Positions 1 through 9,550 of a DNA stretch of 64,000 nucleotides are shown piece after piece (the first letter of the stretch is position 1; the number at the start of each line of letters is the position of its first letter). Location: contig NJBH01000001.1 in assembly GCA_005223125.1 (NCBI GenBank), positions 109,935 through 173,934 on the forward strand. Reading direction: 5' to 3'. The DNA is from Promethearchaeota archaeon Loki_b32 (GTDB taxonomy: Archaea; Asgardarchaeota; Lokiarchaeia; Sigyniarchaeales; SOKP01). The translations under genes were made by a program, and so were the position numbers. Below the pieces are notes generated by a model. It did not search any database. It saw only the letters and a program-made list of their open reading frames with translations, and was not told the origin of the DNA.

Positions 1-2
1 AA

Positions 3-368
3 ATAGGATCTGTGGAAAGTTTGCCCTTTCCAGATAAATCAGTTGATTTTATACTTAGTACACTTTCTCTTCATCATTGGGAAGACCCTAAACAAGCTTT
101 TGAAGAAATATTTCGTGTATTGACAGATGGGGGTGTTTTATTGATTTTTGATTTTCGTAGAGATGCAAGAAAATTTTTCTATGGATTGTTAAAATTTGCC
201 ACGAAAGTTGTGGTGCCAAAAGCTTTAAAAAAAATTAATGAACCATCAGGTTCTCTTAAAGCTGGCTATGTTTTTTCGGAAATAAGCCAAATAATTTCTC
301 AGACTTCTTTTAGTAATGTGTATATTAAGCCATATCTGGCATGGATGTTTATTAAATTGGATAAATAA
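3..368 (+). CDS. SAM-dependent methyltransferase, C-terminal part (cut by window edge)
   Basis: The frame is open back to the first bases of the window, so the GTG at 12 is probably internal and the gene starts outside. The readable part begins with the ESLPFPDKSVD motif, followed by the LSLHHWEDP segment and the FRVLTDGGVLLIFD strand. These are motifs II and III of class I (Methyltransf_11-like) SAM methyltransferases. The glycine-rich motif I lies off the window. The substrate cannot be told. The gene converges on the small GTPase gene, with stops only about 27 bases apart. Confidence 0.8.
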   Translation: MGSVESLPFPDKSVDFILSTLSLHHWEDPKQAFEEIFRVLTDGGVLLIFDFRRDARKFFYGLLKFATKVVVPKALKKINEPSGSLKAGYVFSEISQIISQTSFSNVYIKPYLAWMFIKLDK

Positions 369-395
369 AGGGGAATATATAAGGAGTAAACTATA

Positions 396-911
396 CTATA
401 AGCGTTTGTAAATGTGTGAGACCAATTTTAAAAAAAACTCCTGTACACCGGTACCTATTTTTGCACTCGTTTCATAATAAGCACAAGCATTCAACTGTTT
501 TTTAATGTTTTCCGAATCTTCATCTTGAATTATTTTATTATCTTTATTTATTAAATCAAGTTTATTTCCAACAAGTACACTAGAATAATTAGTTAATACT
601 TTTTCTATTTCATTTTTCCAGTTAATTAGATCTTCAAAAGTATTCCTTCTTGTCAAATCAAAAACATATACTATTCCCTTGGCACCCTTATAAAATTCGT
701 GTCTAACCCATTTAAAGTGTTCTTGACCCGCCAAATCCCATATCTGTAATATAATTGGATTTCTAACATTAGAAATTTTAATATGCTTTACAAAAAAATT
801 AGAACCTATCGTAGAACCTACATTTGGGGTAAATCGCCTTTCCAAATATTGGTGAAGTAATGTAGTTTTACCTACTCCAAAATTACCAACGATACAAATT
901 TTATAAAGCAC
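396..911 (-). CDS. Rab/Ras-like small GTPase
   Basis: A 171-residue single-domain P-loop GTPase with every G motif of the Ras superfamily: GNFGVGKT (residues 9-16), a switch I threonine in STIGS (about 34), WDLAGQE (58-64), NKLD (116-119) and ETSAK (about 147-151). WDxAGQE and ETSAK resemble Rab/Ras more than Arf. There is no C-terminal cysteine (the end is HIYKRL), so classical prenylation is not possible. It is probably a regulatory switch in membrane or cytoskeletal processes, as inferred for other Asgard GTPases. The start is GTG (MLYK); no ATG lies upstream in frame. Confidence 0.92.
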   Translation of the reverse strand: MLYKICIVGNFGVGKTTLLHQYLERRFTPNVGSTIGSNFFVKHIKISNVRNPIILQIWDLAGQEHFKWVRHEFYKGAKGIVYVFDLTRRNTFEDLINWKNEIEKVLTNYSSVLVGNKLDLINKDNKIIQDEDSENIKKQLNACAYYETSAKIGTGVQEFFLKLVSHIYKRL

Positions 912-1151
912 TCTTGAACCCTTGTCTAAAAGAAAAATAGATTTTTCTTAATATTATTATGATATAAGTCTTATAATTATATATGTTTAATTAAACCAAA
1001 AAATAAAGATATATTACATATTTGAGTAATCTCTGAGCAAATTATTATTAAAGAAATAACTTAATTACTTTAGAATAATCAGTGGTAAATATAAGCAAGG
1101 TTTCTTTTTTTTTATATAATTCATTTTCATTAAAATTCAAAATGCATAAAA

Positions 1152-1831
1152 TTGAATTTATCTTTTGAAATTAAAGTTATTTTTGATGATAAATGCCCTA
1201 AACCGGGATTTTTATCGGGTTTTGGTTTTTCTGCCTTGGTATATAATTATTTTACTGATAACTTTTCCTTGTTTGATACTGGTGGAAATGCTAATATTTT
1301 AATCCATAATATCAATGAATTCAATGTTGATATTTCAGCTATCAAGAATGTTATAATTTCTCACAATCACCATGATCATGCTGGAGGTTTAGATATATAT
1401 TTCAAATTAATCCGAATATTGAGATTTATGTTCCAATAGATAATTTAAAATCGTTTTCTAGGATATTTCCGAATAAGCAAGTTCATGGTGTTTCAGATAT
1501 GATAGAAATTGAAAAAAATCTAATAATTTCAGGTCAAGTTAATGGAAGCTTTATATCAGAACAATCTGTTTTTCTAAAAACTAAAAATAATGAAATAATT
1601 ATATTAGTGGGGTGTGCTCATCCAAGTTTAGAAAAATTTATTATGAAAGCTCAAAAGATTACTGGTATTAGAGCTGTAATTGGGGGATTTCATGGTTTTA
1701 AAAAATTATCCTATTTAAAAGATATTGATTTTATAGGGGCTTGTCATTGTTCGAAATACTATAATTTAATAAAAGAAACGTTTCCAAGGCAATATAAACG
1801 TATTTGTCTTGGAGATAATTATATCTTCTAA
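1152..1831 (+). pseudogene. Frameshifted metallo-beta-lactamase fold hydrolase (MJ0301/dihydropterin-linked type)
   Basis: Two ORFs (1152-1439 and 1499-1831) together make one MBL protein. The first holds the metal motif SHNHHDHAGG; the second holds VGCAHPS and IGGFHG, typical of the 7,8-dihydropterin-6-methyl-4-(ribofuranosyl)aminobenzene-phosphate synthase-like branch. Near 1401-1404 the first frame runs into a stop. Moving by one base after DIY(F) restores QINPNIEIYVPIDNLK, which leads straight into the second ORF. One base appears to be missing, either by real mutation or by assembly error. The whole would be about 227 residues, a little under the usual size of the family. Confidence 0.75.
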
Positions 1832-2184
1832 AAGCATTAAAATTAACATTAATATCAATTTTTTAAATTTGAATATAATTTTTTTGAATAAAACCAATCT
1901 ATGAATCTCTTAAGGTTAAAGAGTTATATCTTTTTTTTCTATTACTGTTTATTGAATCAAGAGCTTTTAATTTTGAATTAGAAATCTTAAAATTAAAATA
2001 AAAATAAAAGATTAATGATTAAATATAAAGATTATTAATTTAAGGTTTTTAGCTTATTATTTCCCATAATTTTCCTTCAACATACATATTTTAAAAAGTA
2101 TTTTTAGATAAATTAGGGATGACTAAAAAATTTATATAATAATTAAACCTAATACATTTAATAAGAAAATTAAGGTGAATAAGT
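1832..2184. other. Gene-free AT-rich spacer
   Basis: I see no ORF with coding character here. A weak 5-bp hairpin (CTCTT...AAGAG) followed by a T-run lies near 1905-1940 and could end the upstream transcript. The promoter of the next gene occupies the last 55 bases. Confidence 0.5.
2131..2178 (+). promoter_or_regulatory. TATA-like box and ribosome binding site of the ICMT-like gene
   Basis: TTTATATAAT at 2131-2140 looks like an archaeal TATA box. AGGTGA at 2173-2178 is a good Shine-Dalgarno match, six bases before the ATG at 2185, and fixes that start. Confidence 0.5.
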
Positions 2185-2745
2185 ATGGAATTATTTCCTG
2201 CCTTATCAATAGGATGGTTAAATGGTTGGCTTCCTCTTGTGATTTATGTTTCAATAAAAATTATTATAACATCTACCTGCCCAAAAGAAGTAAAAACAAG
2301 GTTAATTGATAGAAAAGGATGGACAAAAACACAAATAGTTATGACAACAATAGGTAAATCATTTACTCTTATAAATATTATTTTATTATTTCTTTCACCA
2401 TTAAAATTTGGTTCTGTTGAATTTATTATTGGGATTATTTTATATTTTATAGGAATAATAGCTTTGAGCATTGCTATAATTAATTTTAAAAATGCACCTT
2501 TAGGAAAACCAATCACTACCGGATTTTATAAAATATCCCGCAATCCACAATTATTTAGTATTTATATTCTTTTTCTTGGACATATACTTATGATTGGGTC
2601 ATGGATATCGCTAATTATACTTCTAATTTCGATTTTTGGCTCATATTATAGTATTTTAGGAGAAGAAAAAAGACTTAATGAACGATATGGCGATTCATAT
2701 TTAGAATACAAGGAAAAAGTTCCACGATATTTTATATTTTTTTAG
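2185..2745 (+). CDS. ICMT/PEMT-family integral membrane methyltransferase
   Basis: A 186-residue protein with about five hydrophobic segments and the C-terminal signature of the isoprenylcysteine carboxyl methyltransferase/phospholipid methyltransferase group: GFYKISRNPQ (about 112-121), then EEKRLNERYGDSYLEYKEKVPRY. The RNPQ and E-E residues line the SAM pocket in this fold. The family methylates membrane-embedded substrates (prenylcysteine, phospholipids, other small molecules), and the real substrate here is unknown. A strong SD (AGGTGA) supports the start. A second member of the family lies at 7823-8437. Confidence 0.82.
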   Translation: MELFPALSIGWLNGWLPLVIYVSIKIIITSTCPKEVKTRLIDRKGWTKTQIVMTTIGKSFTLINIILLFLSPLKFGSVEFIIGIILYFIGIIALSIAIINFKNAPLGKPITTGFYKISRNPQLFSIYILFLGHILMIGSWISLIILLISIFGSYYSILGEEKRLNERYGDSYLEYKEKVPRYFIFF

Positions 2746-2918
2746 AATATACAGATTATAAACAATGTGATTAAAATTGGTGAATTAAAATAATAGAAGC
2801 AATATACATAAAATCTTTTTTTATATTTAGCCCAATTTGGTTTTGGAGTATTTTATTTATCAGTTTAATCTTACCATTAGTAATAACAATATTAATATAA
2901 AAATGAGGATATGAAATT

Positions 2919-2984
2919 TTGAAGATATTAATTTATGGAGCAGGCGTATTAGGCAGTCTTTATGTGGCAAAATTTGCCGCATAA
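2919..2984 (+). pseudogene. Remnant of an ApbA/PanE-type NADP-binding protein N-terminus
   Basis: From a TTG, 21 codons read LKILIYGAGVLGSLYVAKFA and then stop at TAA. The ILxYGAGxxGS pattern is the Rossmann start of ketopantoate reductases. No continuation is visible in any frame before the next gene on the opposite strand, so only the beginning remains. Just upstream, 2784-2900 is an open stretch coding a hydrophobic tail (IWFWSILFISLILPLV) without a normal start, which may be another fragment. Confidence 0.45.
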
Positions 2985-3007
2985 TTGATCAAATCATAAA
3001 ATTCTTT

Positions 3008-3226
3008 TTAGTAACGTTTTTTCATCCAAATAATATACTGGATTCTTGTACATAGTAAAATTCCCGCAAGGAGTAATGCAATACCTATAGCCATTAATAA
3101 TGGAGAAGCTGTTTCTGGTGAATCTACATAACTTACAGTCCAAAAAACAAGTAAAATTATTGCTATAAGTATTATTAACAAAGAAATATTTCTAATCTTT
3201 TCATCTAATTTATCTAATTCTTTCAT
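3008..3226 (-). CDS. Small two-helix membrane protein
   Basis: 72 residues: a charged N-terminus (MKELDKLDEKIRN) and two hydrophobic helices, about 14-33 and 42-61, with a short SPETASP loop and a basic end (KKRY). I do not recognise the family. The charge pattern and clean ATG make it a credible gene, standing alone and convergent with the decayed stretch before it. Confidence 0.55.
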   Translation of the reverse strand: MKELDKLDEKIRNISLLIILIAIILLVFWTVSYVDSPETASPLLMAIGIALLLAGILLCTRIQYIIWMKKRY

Positions 3227-3346
3227 TTTCCTATAATTAGGGATAAAATATTTTCATTTAATATTCATATTAAACCTAATATATTTATTAAAGAGAAAGA
3301 AAATATTTACATTCCATATTTATTTTACATTTATTTAAAGGAAAAG

Positions 3347-5410
3347 ATGAATAAGCAGAAGGAAGGAACAGTATATACACCTGAGAAAATAACTAATTAT
3401 ATTTCGAAGGCTACAATTGAAAAATATCTATTAGAAAAAATAAATAATAAATTCAAAACTAATATTCAGAGTTCTAATAAATTATTTGAAAAATATATTC
3501 AAAAAGAGAATAATGGACAAGTTTTCATAGATTTTTTTATTCCTAAGCGAGAAAAAGAGCAATTTGAATATATTTTTAAAGTTTTAAAGGATATAACAGT
3601 TTTAGATCCAGCTGTAGGAAGCGGACACTTTTTAATCGCCGTGTTAAAAATCATAGAACAATATTATTTTAACTTAAGAAGCTTAGGAATAATAAATTGG
3701 TCAAATTACAAAATAAAAGAACATATTATATCAAATAATTTATTTGGAGTCGATATCGAGAATGAAGTTATTGAAATTACAAAACATAGGTTAATTTCAA
3801 TGCTTTCAGATTTAATAAATAATCTGAGTGATCATAAGAAGTTACCAAATATTAATTCAAATTATAGAGTTGGTAATGCGATAATTGGTTTTATAAGACA
3901 ATCAGAAATTACAAATCCCTTATATACAAACTTAATTGATTGCTTTTATGAAGAGATCAAAAGTGTATTTCAGACTCATAAGGATTTAAGGAAGATTAAG
4001 CTAACAGAAAAAGAAAAGAAAGCAATGCTATTGAGTTTAAAGCCCTTTCATTGGTTTTATGAATTTCCAGAAGTTATTTTAAAAGGGGGTTTTGATGTTA
4101 TCATTGAAAATCCACCATATATTTCAAATAAACAATTAAGTCCTCTCGAGAAGGCAATATATCAAAAAAGGTTCAAGACCCCAAAGGGTTTATTGAATAC
4201 ATTTGGAATCTTTATTGAACGTTCTATTAAATTGTGTCATTCGGATTCAAAGATAAGCTATATTGTTCACAAAAACATAATTCGTTCAAATAATTATGAC
4301 TTACTAAGAAAATACCTATTGGAGAATACTAAAATTGAAGAAATCACTGACTTAGGTGCTGGAGCTTTTGAATTTGTGACTGCTGAGACTGTAATTATAA
4401 TAATAACGGCAAGAGCACCTCCAGAAGATCATAAAATATTAATAAAAGCTAAATTTCCTGAACAAAGATGTTTTACACCCCAAGAATTATCTATAAAGCA
4501 CATACTTCAGAAGACATTTTTAGAACAAGATAATTATAATATCAATTTAAACCTCCAAAATGAGGAACTTGAAATCATTAATTATATTAAAGAGAATAAG
4601 GATTGTGAATTAAAGAAATATTTTGAAGCAAAAACTTGTATAGCTACTGGAGATGATGAGAAATTCTTAGCAGATCATAAAGTTAATAATTCCTTTAAAA
4701 AAACGCTTAGAGGTAAAAATATTGGGCGCTTTTTCATAGATTTTAATGAATTGTATGTTAATTATGAGAAAAAAGCACTCCATAGGGCAAGAGATGAAAA
4801 AATTTTCCAAAAGCCTGAGAAACTAATCATGCAAACAATTGCAAATAATTTAACTGTAGCATATGACAATAAAAATTATTATCCTTTAAGTACATGTATC
4901 GCTATCATACCCAAAGATGATTTAGATAATAAATTTAGTATAAAATATCTTCTCCTGTTAATGAATTCAAAATTAATGAATTTCTATTATGATTTTGTAT
5001 TTAATTTAGGTGCACATCTAACAACAGAGATTTCTGTTAATAATATCAATCGATTACCACTCAATTCACTTGATAATTATGCAGATTTTAGCATTCTGGC
5101 GGATGTTATGAACCGTATGAATGATAGTGAGATTAATAGAGAAGAAAACAAAGATTATATAGAATTTTTAAGTGAATTAATAAATCTCTTAATTAATGAA
5201 ATTGTATTTTTTGATAAATTCCAATTAGATGGATTAAATACAGATTTAATACACCTTATATCCCATTATATCTCAAATGTAAAGCTTCATTCAATTGATC
5301 AGATTCAGGAATGTATTAAAAATATGCAAAATGATGAAAATATAAAAATCGAAACAAATTATATTAAAAAGCATCCATGGGTTAAAATAATTGAAGAATA
5401 TTTTAGATAA
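3347..5410 (+). CDS. N6-adenine DNA methyltransferase with TaqI-like specificity domain (Eco57I/type IIG-like)
   Basis: 687 residues. After an N-terminal GTVYTPEKITNYI segment comes SAM motif I LDPAVGSGHF (86-95), FGVDIENE (motif II) and catalytic NPPY (about 255-258), the gamma-class adenine methylase layout. The C-terminal half contains LRGKNIGRF and a stretch like the TaqI C-terminal target-recognition domain. I find no PD-(D/E)XK or HNH nuclease motif, and the flanking genes are not restriction genes. It is therefore either a solitary methylase or the modification half of a broken system. The ATG follows AAAGGAAAAG. Confidence 0.87.
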   Translation: MNKQKEGTVYTPEKITNYISKATIEKYLLEKINNKFKTNIQSSNKLFEKYIQKENNGQVFIDFFIPKREKEQFEYIFKVLKDITVLDPAVGSGHFLIAVLKIIEQYYFNLRSLGIINWSNYKIKEHIISNNLFGVDIENEVIEITKHRLISMLSDLINNLSDHKKLPNINSNYRVGNAIIGFIRQSEITNPLYTNLIDCFYEEIKSVFQTHKDLRKIKLTEKEKKAMLLSLKPFHWFYEFPEVILKGGFDVIIENPPYISNKQLSPLEKAIYQKRFKTPKGLLNTFGIFIERSIKLCHSDSKISYIVHKNIIRSNNYDLLRKYLLENTKIEEITDLGAGAFEFVTAETVIIIITARAPPEDHKILIKAKFPEQRCFTPQELSIKHILQKTFLEQDNYNINLNLQNEELEIINYIKENKDCELKKYFEAKTCIATGDDEKFLADHKVNNSFKKTLRGKNIGRFFIDFNELYVNYEKKALHRARDEKIFQKPEKLIMQTIANNLTVAYDNKNYYPLSTCIAIIPKDDLDNKFSIKYLLLLMNSKLMNFYYDFVFNLGAHLTTEISVNNINRLPLNSLDNYADFSILADVMNRMNDSEINREENKDYIEFLSELINLLINEIVFFDKFQLDGLNTDLIHLISHYISNVKLHSIDQIQECIKNMQNDENIKIETNYIKKHPWVKIIEEYFR

Positions 5411-5460
5411 AAAAAATTAAAAAAAAAATTTTGTTTAAAAATATAATATATCCTCGTTAA

Positions 5461-5766
5461 TTACAAACTTTTTCCTGATACCTTAACCGCATCTCTCATT
5501 GACAATGCTGTCTCAATTTTCATTGCAAAGCCTTCTATCTTCCAGAATGGAGCAAATAATTTTCCAATTTCGATTAGGGCTTCATCTGCATTTCCTTTTT
5601 CTACCATTATAATATTATAACCCTTTATTCCACGATTTTCGTCAGGAAGTGCAAATGTTTGCCACTTCTTTACAATAGATGGAATTTTGCCTTTAACCTC
5701 TTGAAATATTTTGAACCATTCATCTACTTTATTATATGGGGTCCATTGGGTTGTTATAAAAATCAT
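5461..5766 (-). CDS. Small dimeric alpha/beta-barrel-like protein, unknown function
   Basis: 101 residues, soluble. The pattern MIFITTQWTP, a helix with KVDEWFKIFQEVKG, a strand KGYNIIMVEKG and a helix ADEALIEIGKL looks like a ferredoxin-like alpha/beta-barrel monomer, but no catalytic motif stands out. A strong Shine-Dalgarno GAGGTGA lies seven bases before the ATG, so the gene is real and probably well translated. Fold assignment is inference. Confidence 0.65.
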   Translation of the reverse strand: MIFITTQWTPYNKVDEWFKIFQEVKGKIPSIVKKWQTFALPDENRGIKGYNIIMVEKGNADEALIEIGKLFAPFWKIEGFAMKIETALSMRDAVKVSGKSL

Positions 5767-5914
5767 TTAAGTTTCACCTCTCTAATTCTATTTATTAAAA
5801 TCTTTTAGATTAAAAACAAGAAATATTGTTATCAAAATATATTTAAATTTTTACTTTTTTGTAGCTAAAGCTAGAAATTCATATTAGAAATTGTTAATTT
5901 GATAGAATTATAAA

Positions 5915-6421
5915 ATGTCAAGAAATAACTCTTCATCCTTCAAAGTTAAACTTAAAATCCAAATGAATAATTTAATAACTATTTATGAACAAAAAGCTGA
6001 ATGTGGCATATTCTTTAAGCTTAATCCAAATAAAACACCTTTAGAGATTCTTGGGGTATTAGACTTTTTAAAAGATAAGATGAAGAAATGGGGGAATACG
6101 AATCTCTTTAGTTATCATGGTCGACTATTTAGTGAAGGAGATGTTCTTGTAGTCGGAGCTAGAAATTTAGAAGAAGCTATAAGTATAATAATATATATGT
6201 ATTTAACCAACATCGTTGACAATGAAGTTGGAATTAATTATCTAATTGAAAAGTTAGGGTCGTCAAGTGATCTTGAATTTTTTTTAAGAAATGAAATTTC
6301 AGATTATATAAAGACAGGGTTTCCAACAAATCCTGATTTGGAATTTGAATTAGTAAATCACTTAAATAAAATAATCAATATTAAGAACAATAATACATCT
6401 ATCAATAGTGGAAAAAACTAA
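5915..6421 (+). CDS. Hypothetical protein
   Basis: 168 residues with no family I recognise. The middle (GDVLVVGARNLEEAISIIIYM) looks like a strand-helix unit; the C-terminal third is helical and ends in an Asn-rich tail. No signal peptide or membrane helix. It stands alone between a minus-strand gene and a convergent MFS gene. Codon use resembles its neighbours, so it is probably expressed. Confidence 0.6.
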   Translation: MSRNNSSSFKVKLKIQMNNLITIYEQKAECGIFFKLNPNKTPLEILGVLDFLKDKMKKWGNTNLFSYHGRLFSEGDVLVVGARNLEEAISIIIYMYLTNIVDNEVGINYLIEKLGSSSDLEFFLRNEISDYIKTGFPTNPDLEFELVNHLNKIINIKNNNTSINSGKN

Positions 6422-6445
6422 TCTCTTACTTATTTTAATCTAACG

Positions 6446-7726
6446 TTAAATAAGTTTTTCGTTTTTATGTCTTTTAACATTTCTAGAGAGATATATAAGA
6501 GATAATAAAACAGCGAGTCCAAGAAATACTAAAAACACATGAATTCCATATATAAACACCTCGACAACATATCCAGCAAAAATAGGGGTTAACCCAAAAC
6601 CAATCCCTACTACTATTTCATTTATTGTAGAATATTTTGAAGTGTTTTCTGCTGCTCCGTATTCAAGCATAATTTTCATTCCGCAACCATGAATTAAACC
6701 TAAAAATAGTCCAACAATTGGAGTTACTATTGAAATATATAGTATATCTCCTGCAAGAAAAATTGTAAGAGCAACTAAAACAACAACAAAGATACTTATT
6801 AAAGAAGCTATTTTTCTGCGATATACTTTCATTGAATTTATCCAAGTTAGACCTAATAGTTGCATGAATTGAATTCCACATTGGACAAGATAAGTTAGAT
6901 AAGGGGGTCTTCCAAAAGCTTTTAATAGTACTGGATACCCAAAAATAAAAACGGATTTCGATATAGCTAAAAACATAATACTAACCCAAGAGAAGAGTAC
7001 AGGGTAAACAATCATAGGTGTTTTCGAATTAATAACAAAATCCTCTTCAATATCTAAGTGGGAAATTGGATCTTCTGATTGATAAATTATGGTTTTATTT
7101 GAAATCTCAGTTTTTGTGTCCTTTTGTATGAAAAAACCAATTGGAATTAATAAAAATGATAATAACCAAGAAACATTCATAGCAAAATAATCACTCCAAG
7201 ATAAAGCCCAAAGAAAGCCGACAAGTAGGCCAATAATGAAACCCGAATTCCATGAGAGATTAAATAATGCAAAATTCTTTTTTGATTTTTTAATACTACT
7301 TACTTTTTGCCACCTACTTAATAGGTTAAGACAATTAGGCCAAAATAATCCCATTGTTAGCCCCAATAAAATTCGACACACAATTAAGAACCAAGCTTCA
7401 GGATAAAATATTTGAGCTCCAGTTAAAACTGGTGTTAAGAAACAATTTAATAAAAGAGCATTACGAATTCCTAAATATTTCTTAGTAACAAATTGCCCAA
7501 TTATAGGAGCAATAATATATGATAGTGCTCCTGCAGAAGATATGAAACCTAATGTACTCTCACTTATATCTATAACAAAATAGAGATAGTTTGATAAAGC
7601 TCTTTCAAATATAGAAACATAAAATAATCGTATAAATGCCAGTAAAAAAACTGGCCATACTCGATAAGCATCTGATGAGTTATTAGCAAAGTTATTTTTG
7701 TTTCGGGCTTTATATGATGTTTCCAT
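6446..7726 (-). CDS. Major facilitator superfamily transporter
   Basis: 426 residues with about 12 hydrophobic helices in two halves separated by a hydrophilic loop near 215-235 (KDTKTEISNK...HLDIEED). LGLTMGLFWPNCLNLLSRW and NLSWNSGFIIGLLVG resemble drug/metabolite MFS carriers. The cargo cannot be predicted. Start ATG (METSYKARNKNNF). Confidence 0.85.
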   Translation of the reverse strand: METSYKARNKNNFANNSSDAYRVWPVFLLAFIRLFYVSIFERALSNYLYFVIDISESTLGFISSAGALSYIIAPIIGQFVTKKYLGIRNALLLNCFLTPVLTGAQIFYPEAWFLIVCRILLGLTMGLFWPNCLNLLSRWQKVSSIKKSKKNFALFNLSWNSGFIIGLLVGFLWALSWSDYFAMNVSWLLSFLLIPIGFFIQKDTKTEISNKTIIYQSEDPISHLDIEEDFVINSKTPMIVYPVLFSWVSIMFLAISKSVFIFGYPVLLKAFGRPPYLTYLVQCGIQFMQLLGLTWINSMKVYRRKIASLISIFVVVLVALTIFLAGDILYISIVTPIVGLFLGLIHGCGMKIMLEYGAAENTSKYSTINEIVVGIGFGLTPIFAGYVVEVFIYGIHVFLVFLGLAVLLSLIYLSRNVKRHKNEKLI

Positions 7727-7822
7727 AGAAATAAACCAACCCTAAAAAGTTAAGATGTAAAATAATGATTCCCTCATATATTTTATGAACTAGCTAAAAA
7801 TGCCTATTTCGAGCATTTTAGA

Positions 7823-8437
7823 TTATTTTCTTAATTTTGGCAGAAACATTGGTACTTTTTTCTTATAATCCTCATATTCATTGCCAAATTCTTTGATTAA
7901 CTCCTTCTCTTCTTTCCATGAAATGAGGAAATTTAATAAAATCACAATTGGAGTAGTTATTAAAGAATAGAAAGAAGAAAGGAGAAAGCAAATACCTATA
8001 TGTGCCAAAATTCCTCCAAAATATTGGGGATGACGAATTACTGAGTATAACCCTGAGGACACAACTTTTTCTGCTCTATGTGTTTCTGCAACTTTTAGAG
8101 ATGTTTCTTTTACACTTCCTATGCCAAACCATGCACCGATTAGAATAAAAGGGATAGAAATCATGAAATGCATCAATGGAATTGATAAATTTATGATAGG
8201 AATATCTAATACTATATTTTCTAATATTGGTAAAGTAAAATGAGGTTGAGGTGAAAGCCAAACTCCAAACCAAAAAATAAAAAAACCCCATCCTGAGAAC
8301 ATACCGAGAGCGTCACCAATTTTAGTTCCTTTATCTTTTCCATACTTATTCTGAAGTTTTATATGTTCAACTGAGATAAAATGAAGTGGTACCATTACAC
8401 ACATGCCAAGAATAAATATTATAAACCAAAAATACAT
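7823..8437 (-). CDS. ICMT-like isoprenylcysteine/phospholipid methyltransferase
   Basis: 204 residues, five to six hydrophobic stretches. The C-terminal part has the family signature GLYSVIRHPQYFGGIL (about 128-143) and EEKELIKEFGNEYEDYKKKVPMFLP. RHPQY and the paired glutamates are the SAM-binding features of ICMT/PEMT enzymes. It is longer at the N-terminus than the paralogue at 2185-2745. The substrate is unknown. Confidence 0.83.
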   Translation of the reverse strand: MYFWFIIFILGMCVMVPLHFISVEHIKLQNKYGKDKGTKIGDALGMFSGWGFFIFWFGVWLSPQPHFTLPILENIVLDIPIINLSIPLMHFMISIPFILIGAWFGIGSVKETSLKVAETHRAEKVVSSGLYSVIRHPQYFGGILAHIGICFLLSSFYSLITTPIVILLNFLISWKEEKELIKEFGNEYEDYKKKVPMFLPKLRK

Positions 8438-8559
8438 GATATTACTTTTATTAGAGATTTTTTTTATTTGAATCTTTATGTGTAAGATTTCCAGGACAAT
8501 TTTATCCGTTTACTCTTATAATTATTAAATGAATACCAAAAAAAAGATAATGTTATTTT

Positions 8560-9051
8560 TTATTCGTTTGCTATGTATCTTTGAATACAACTTTTATCTC
8601 CCTTAGTAAGCATGTTTGGTACTTCTATTTTAAGTTTGGGATTGTATCCTTTTAAAATAGCTTCATCAATATAATCACAGTAGATTTTACCATATTCTAA
8701 TTTATCCCAATCCTTACACCCATCACAAAAGACACATTGTCTTATTATAAGCTCCACATTACCATCTACAATGTTAATTTTGTATTTTGTGGTTTGATCG
8801 CCATCGAAAGTGCTGTATATAAAATAATTCTTTAATGTTAACTCTTTTCCTAGTGATTTCACAATTTCTGCAATTTCTTGACCCCTTCTTTCTCCGAATT
8901 TCTCAACAGCATTTATAATGGTTTCTTTCCCTTTCTCTCCAAATTGGGAAATAACCTCTTCTGTGAGGTTACAAAAAAGTCGGGCAAAAAAGTTAAATAA
9001 ATTAATTTTATACTTATTTCCAACTTCTCCCATTTCTATTAAAACATCCAT
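8560..9051 (-). CDS. L-2-amino-thiazoline-4-carboxylate hydrolase-like protein
   Basis: 163 residues. FGEKGKETIINAVEKFGERRGQ is the helical signature of the ATC hydrolase family, and the C-terminal part carries CVFCDGC, YCDYIDEAILKGYNP and a final SCIQRY cysteine. In anaerobes and archaea the family is mostly uncharacterised; the name comes from the bacterial cysteine-forming enzyme. The CxxCxxC motif suggests a metal site or redox role. Start ATG (MDVLIEMGE). Confidence 0.7.
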   Translation of the reverse strand: MDVLIEMGEVGNKYKINLFNFFARLFCNLTEEVISQFGEKGKETIINAVEKFGERRGQEIAEIVKSLGKELTLKNYFIYSTFDGDQTTKYKINIVDGNVELIIRQCVFCDGCKDWDKLEYGKIYCDYIDEAILKGYNPKLKIEVPNMLTKGDKSCIQRYIANE

Positions 9052-9295
9052 TAAATCTTCATTTGTGAAACCTTTACTCTCATTTGGAATTTAAAACACA
9101 CCTCATTTTACATTTATGTTAATATAATAAAATAACATGATAGGCAAATATATGAATTATTTGATAAAAACAAAACGCATCATTTTGGGGCCACTTAGAA
9201 ATTATACGAAACTCATTTTAGGAAAATCATTTAGCATAAACTTATTAGAAAGAAATACTTACATTTCATAACCCCGATTTGTATAGGTTTTTTAA

Positions 9296-9550
9296 ATGGG
9301 AAAAGGAACAGTTAAATGGTTTAACAAAAAAAAGGGCTATGGGTTCATAACTCCAGATGATGGGTCTCCTGATATCTTTGTTCACTATTCTGCTATAGAA
9401 GGGGAATCTGATGAATTCAAGATTGTTTATGAAGGAGATATCGTGGAATATGAGATTACAGAAGGTGAAAAAGGACCACAAGCTACTGATGTGACTGTAA
9501 CTGAAAAAGGACCTCGAACAAGTACCCAAGGCCGAAGATCTTTTTATTAA
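9296..9550 (+). CDS. csp: Cold-shock domain protein
   Basis: 84 residues, the single OB-fold of the CspA family: [18 protein letters not shown], with RNP1 KGYGFI and RNP2 DIFVHYS, and the GDxVEYEI strand. It binds single-stranded RNA/DNA as a chaperone. A short Ser/Thr/Arg tail extends past the domain. Csp proteins are common in bacteria and patchy in archaea, so transfer from bacteria is possible. The 87-residue ORF on the opposite strand is its shadow. Confidence 0.95.
   Translation: MGKGTVKWFNKKKGYGFITPDDGSPDIFVHYSAIEGESDEFKIVYEGDIVEYEITEGEKGPQATDVTVTEKGPRTSTQGRRSFY

Noticed and set aside
2244-2516. Minus-strand ORF of 90 residues
   Set aside because: Lies wholly within the ICMT-like gene on the other strand; a shadow with no motif.
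9266-9529. Minus-strand ORF of 87 residues over the cold-shock gene
   Set aside because: The cold-shock reading frame is unmistakable; this is its antisense shadow.
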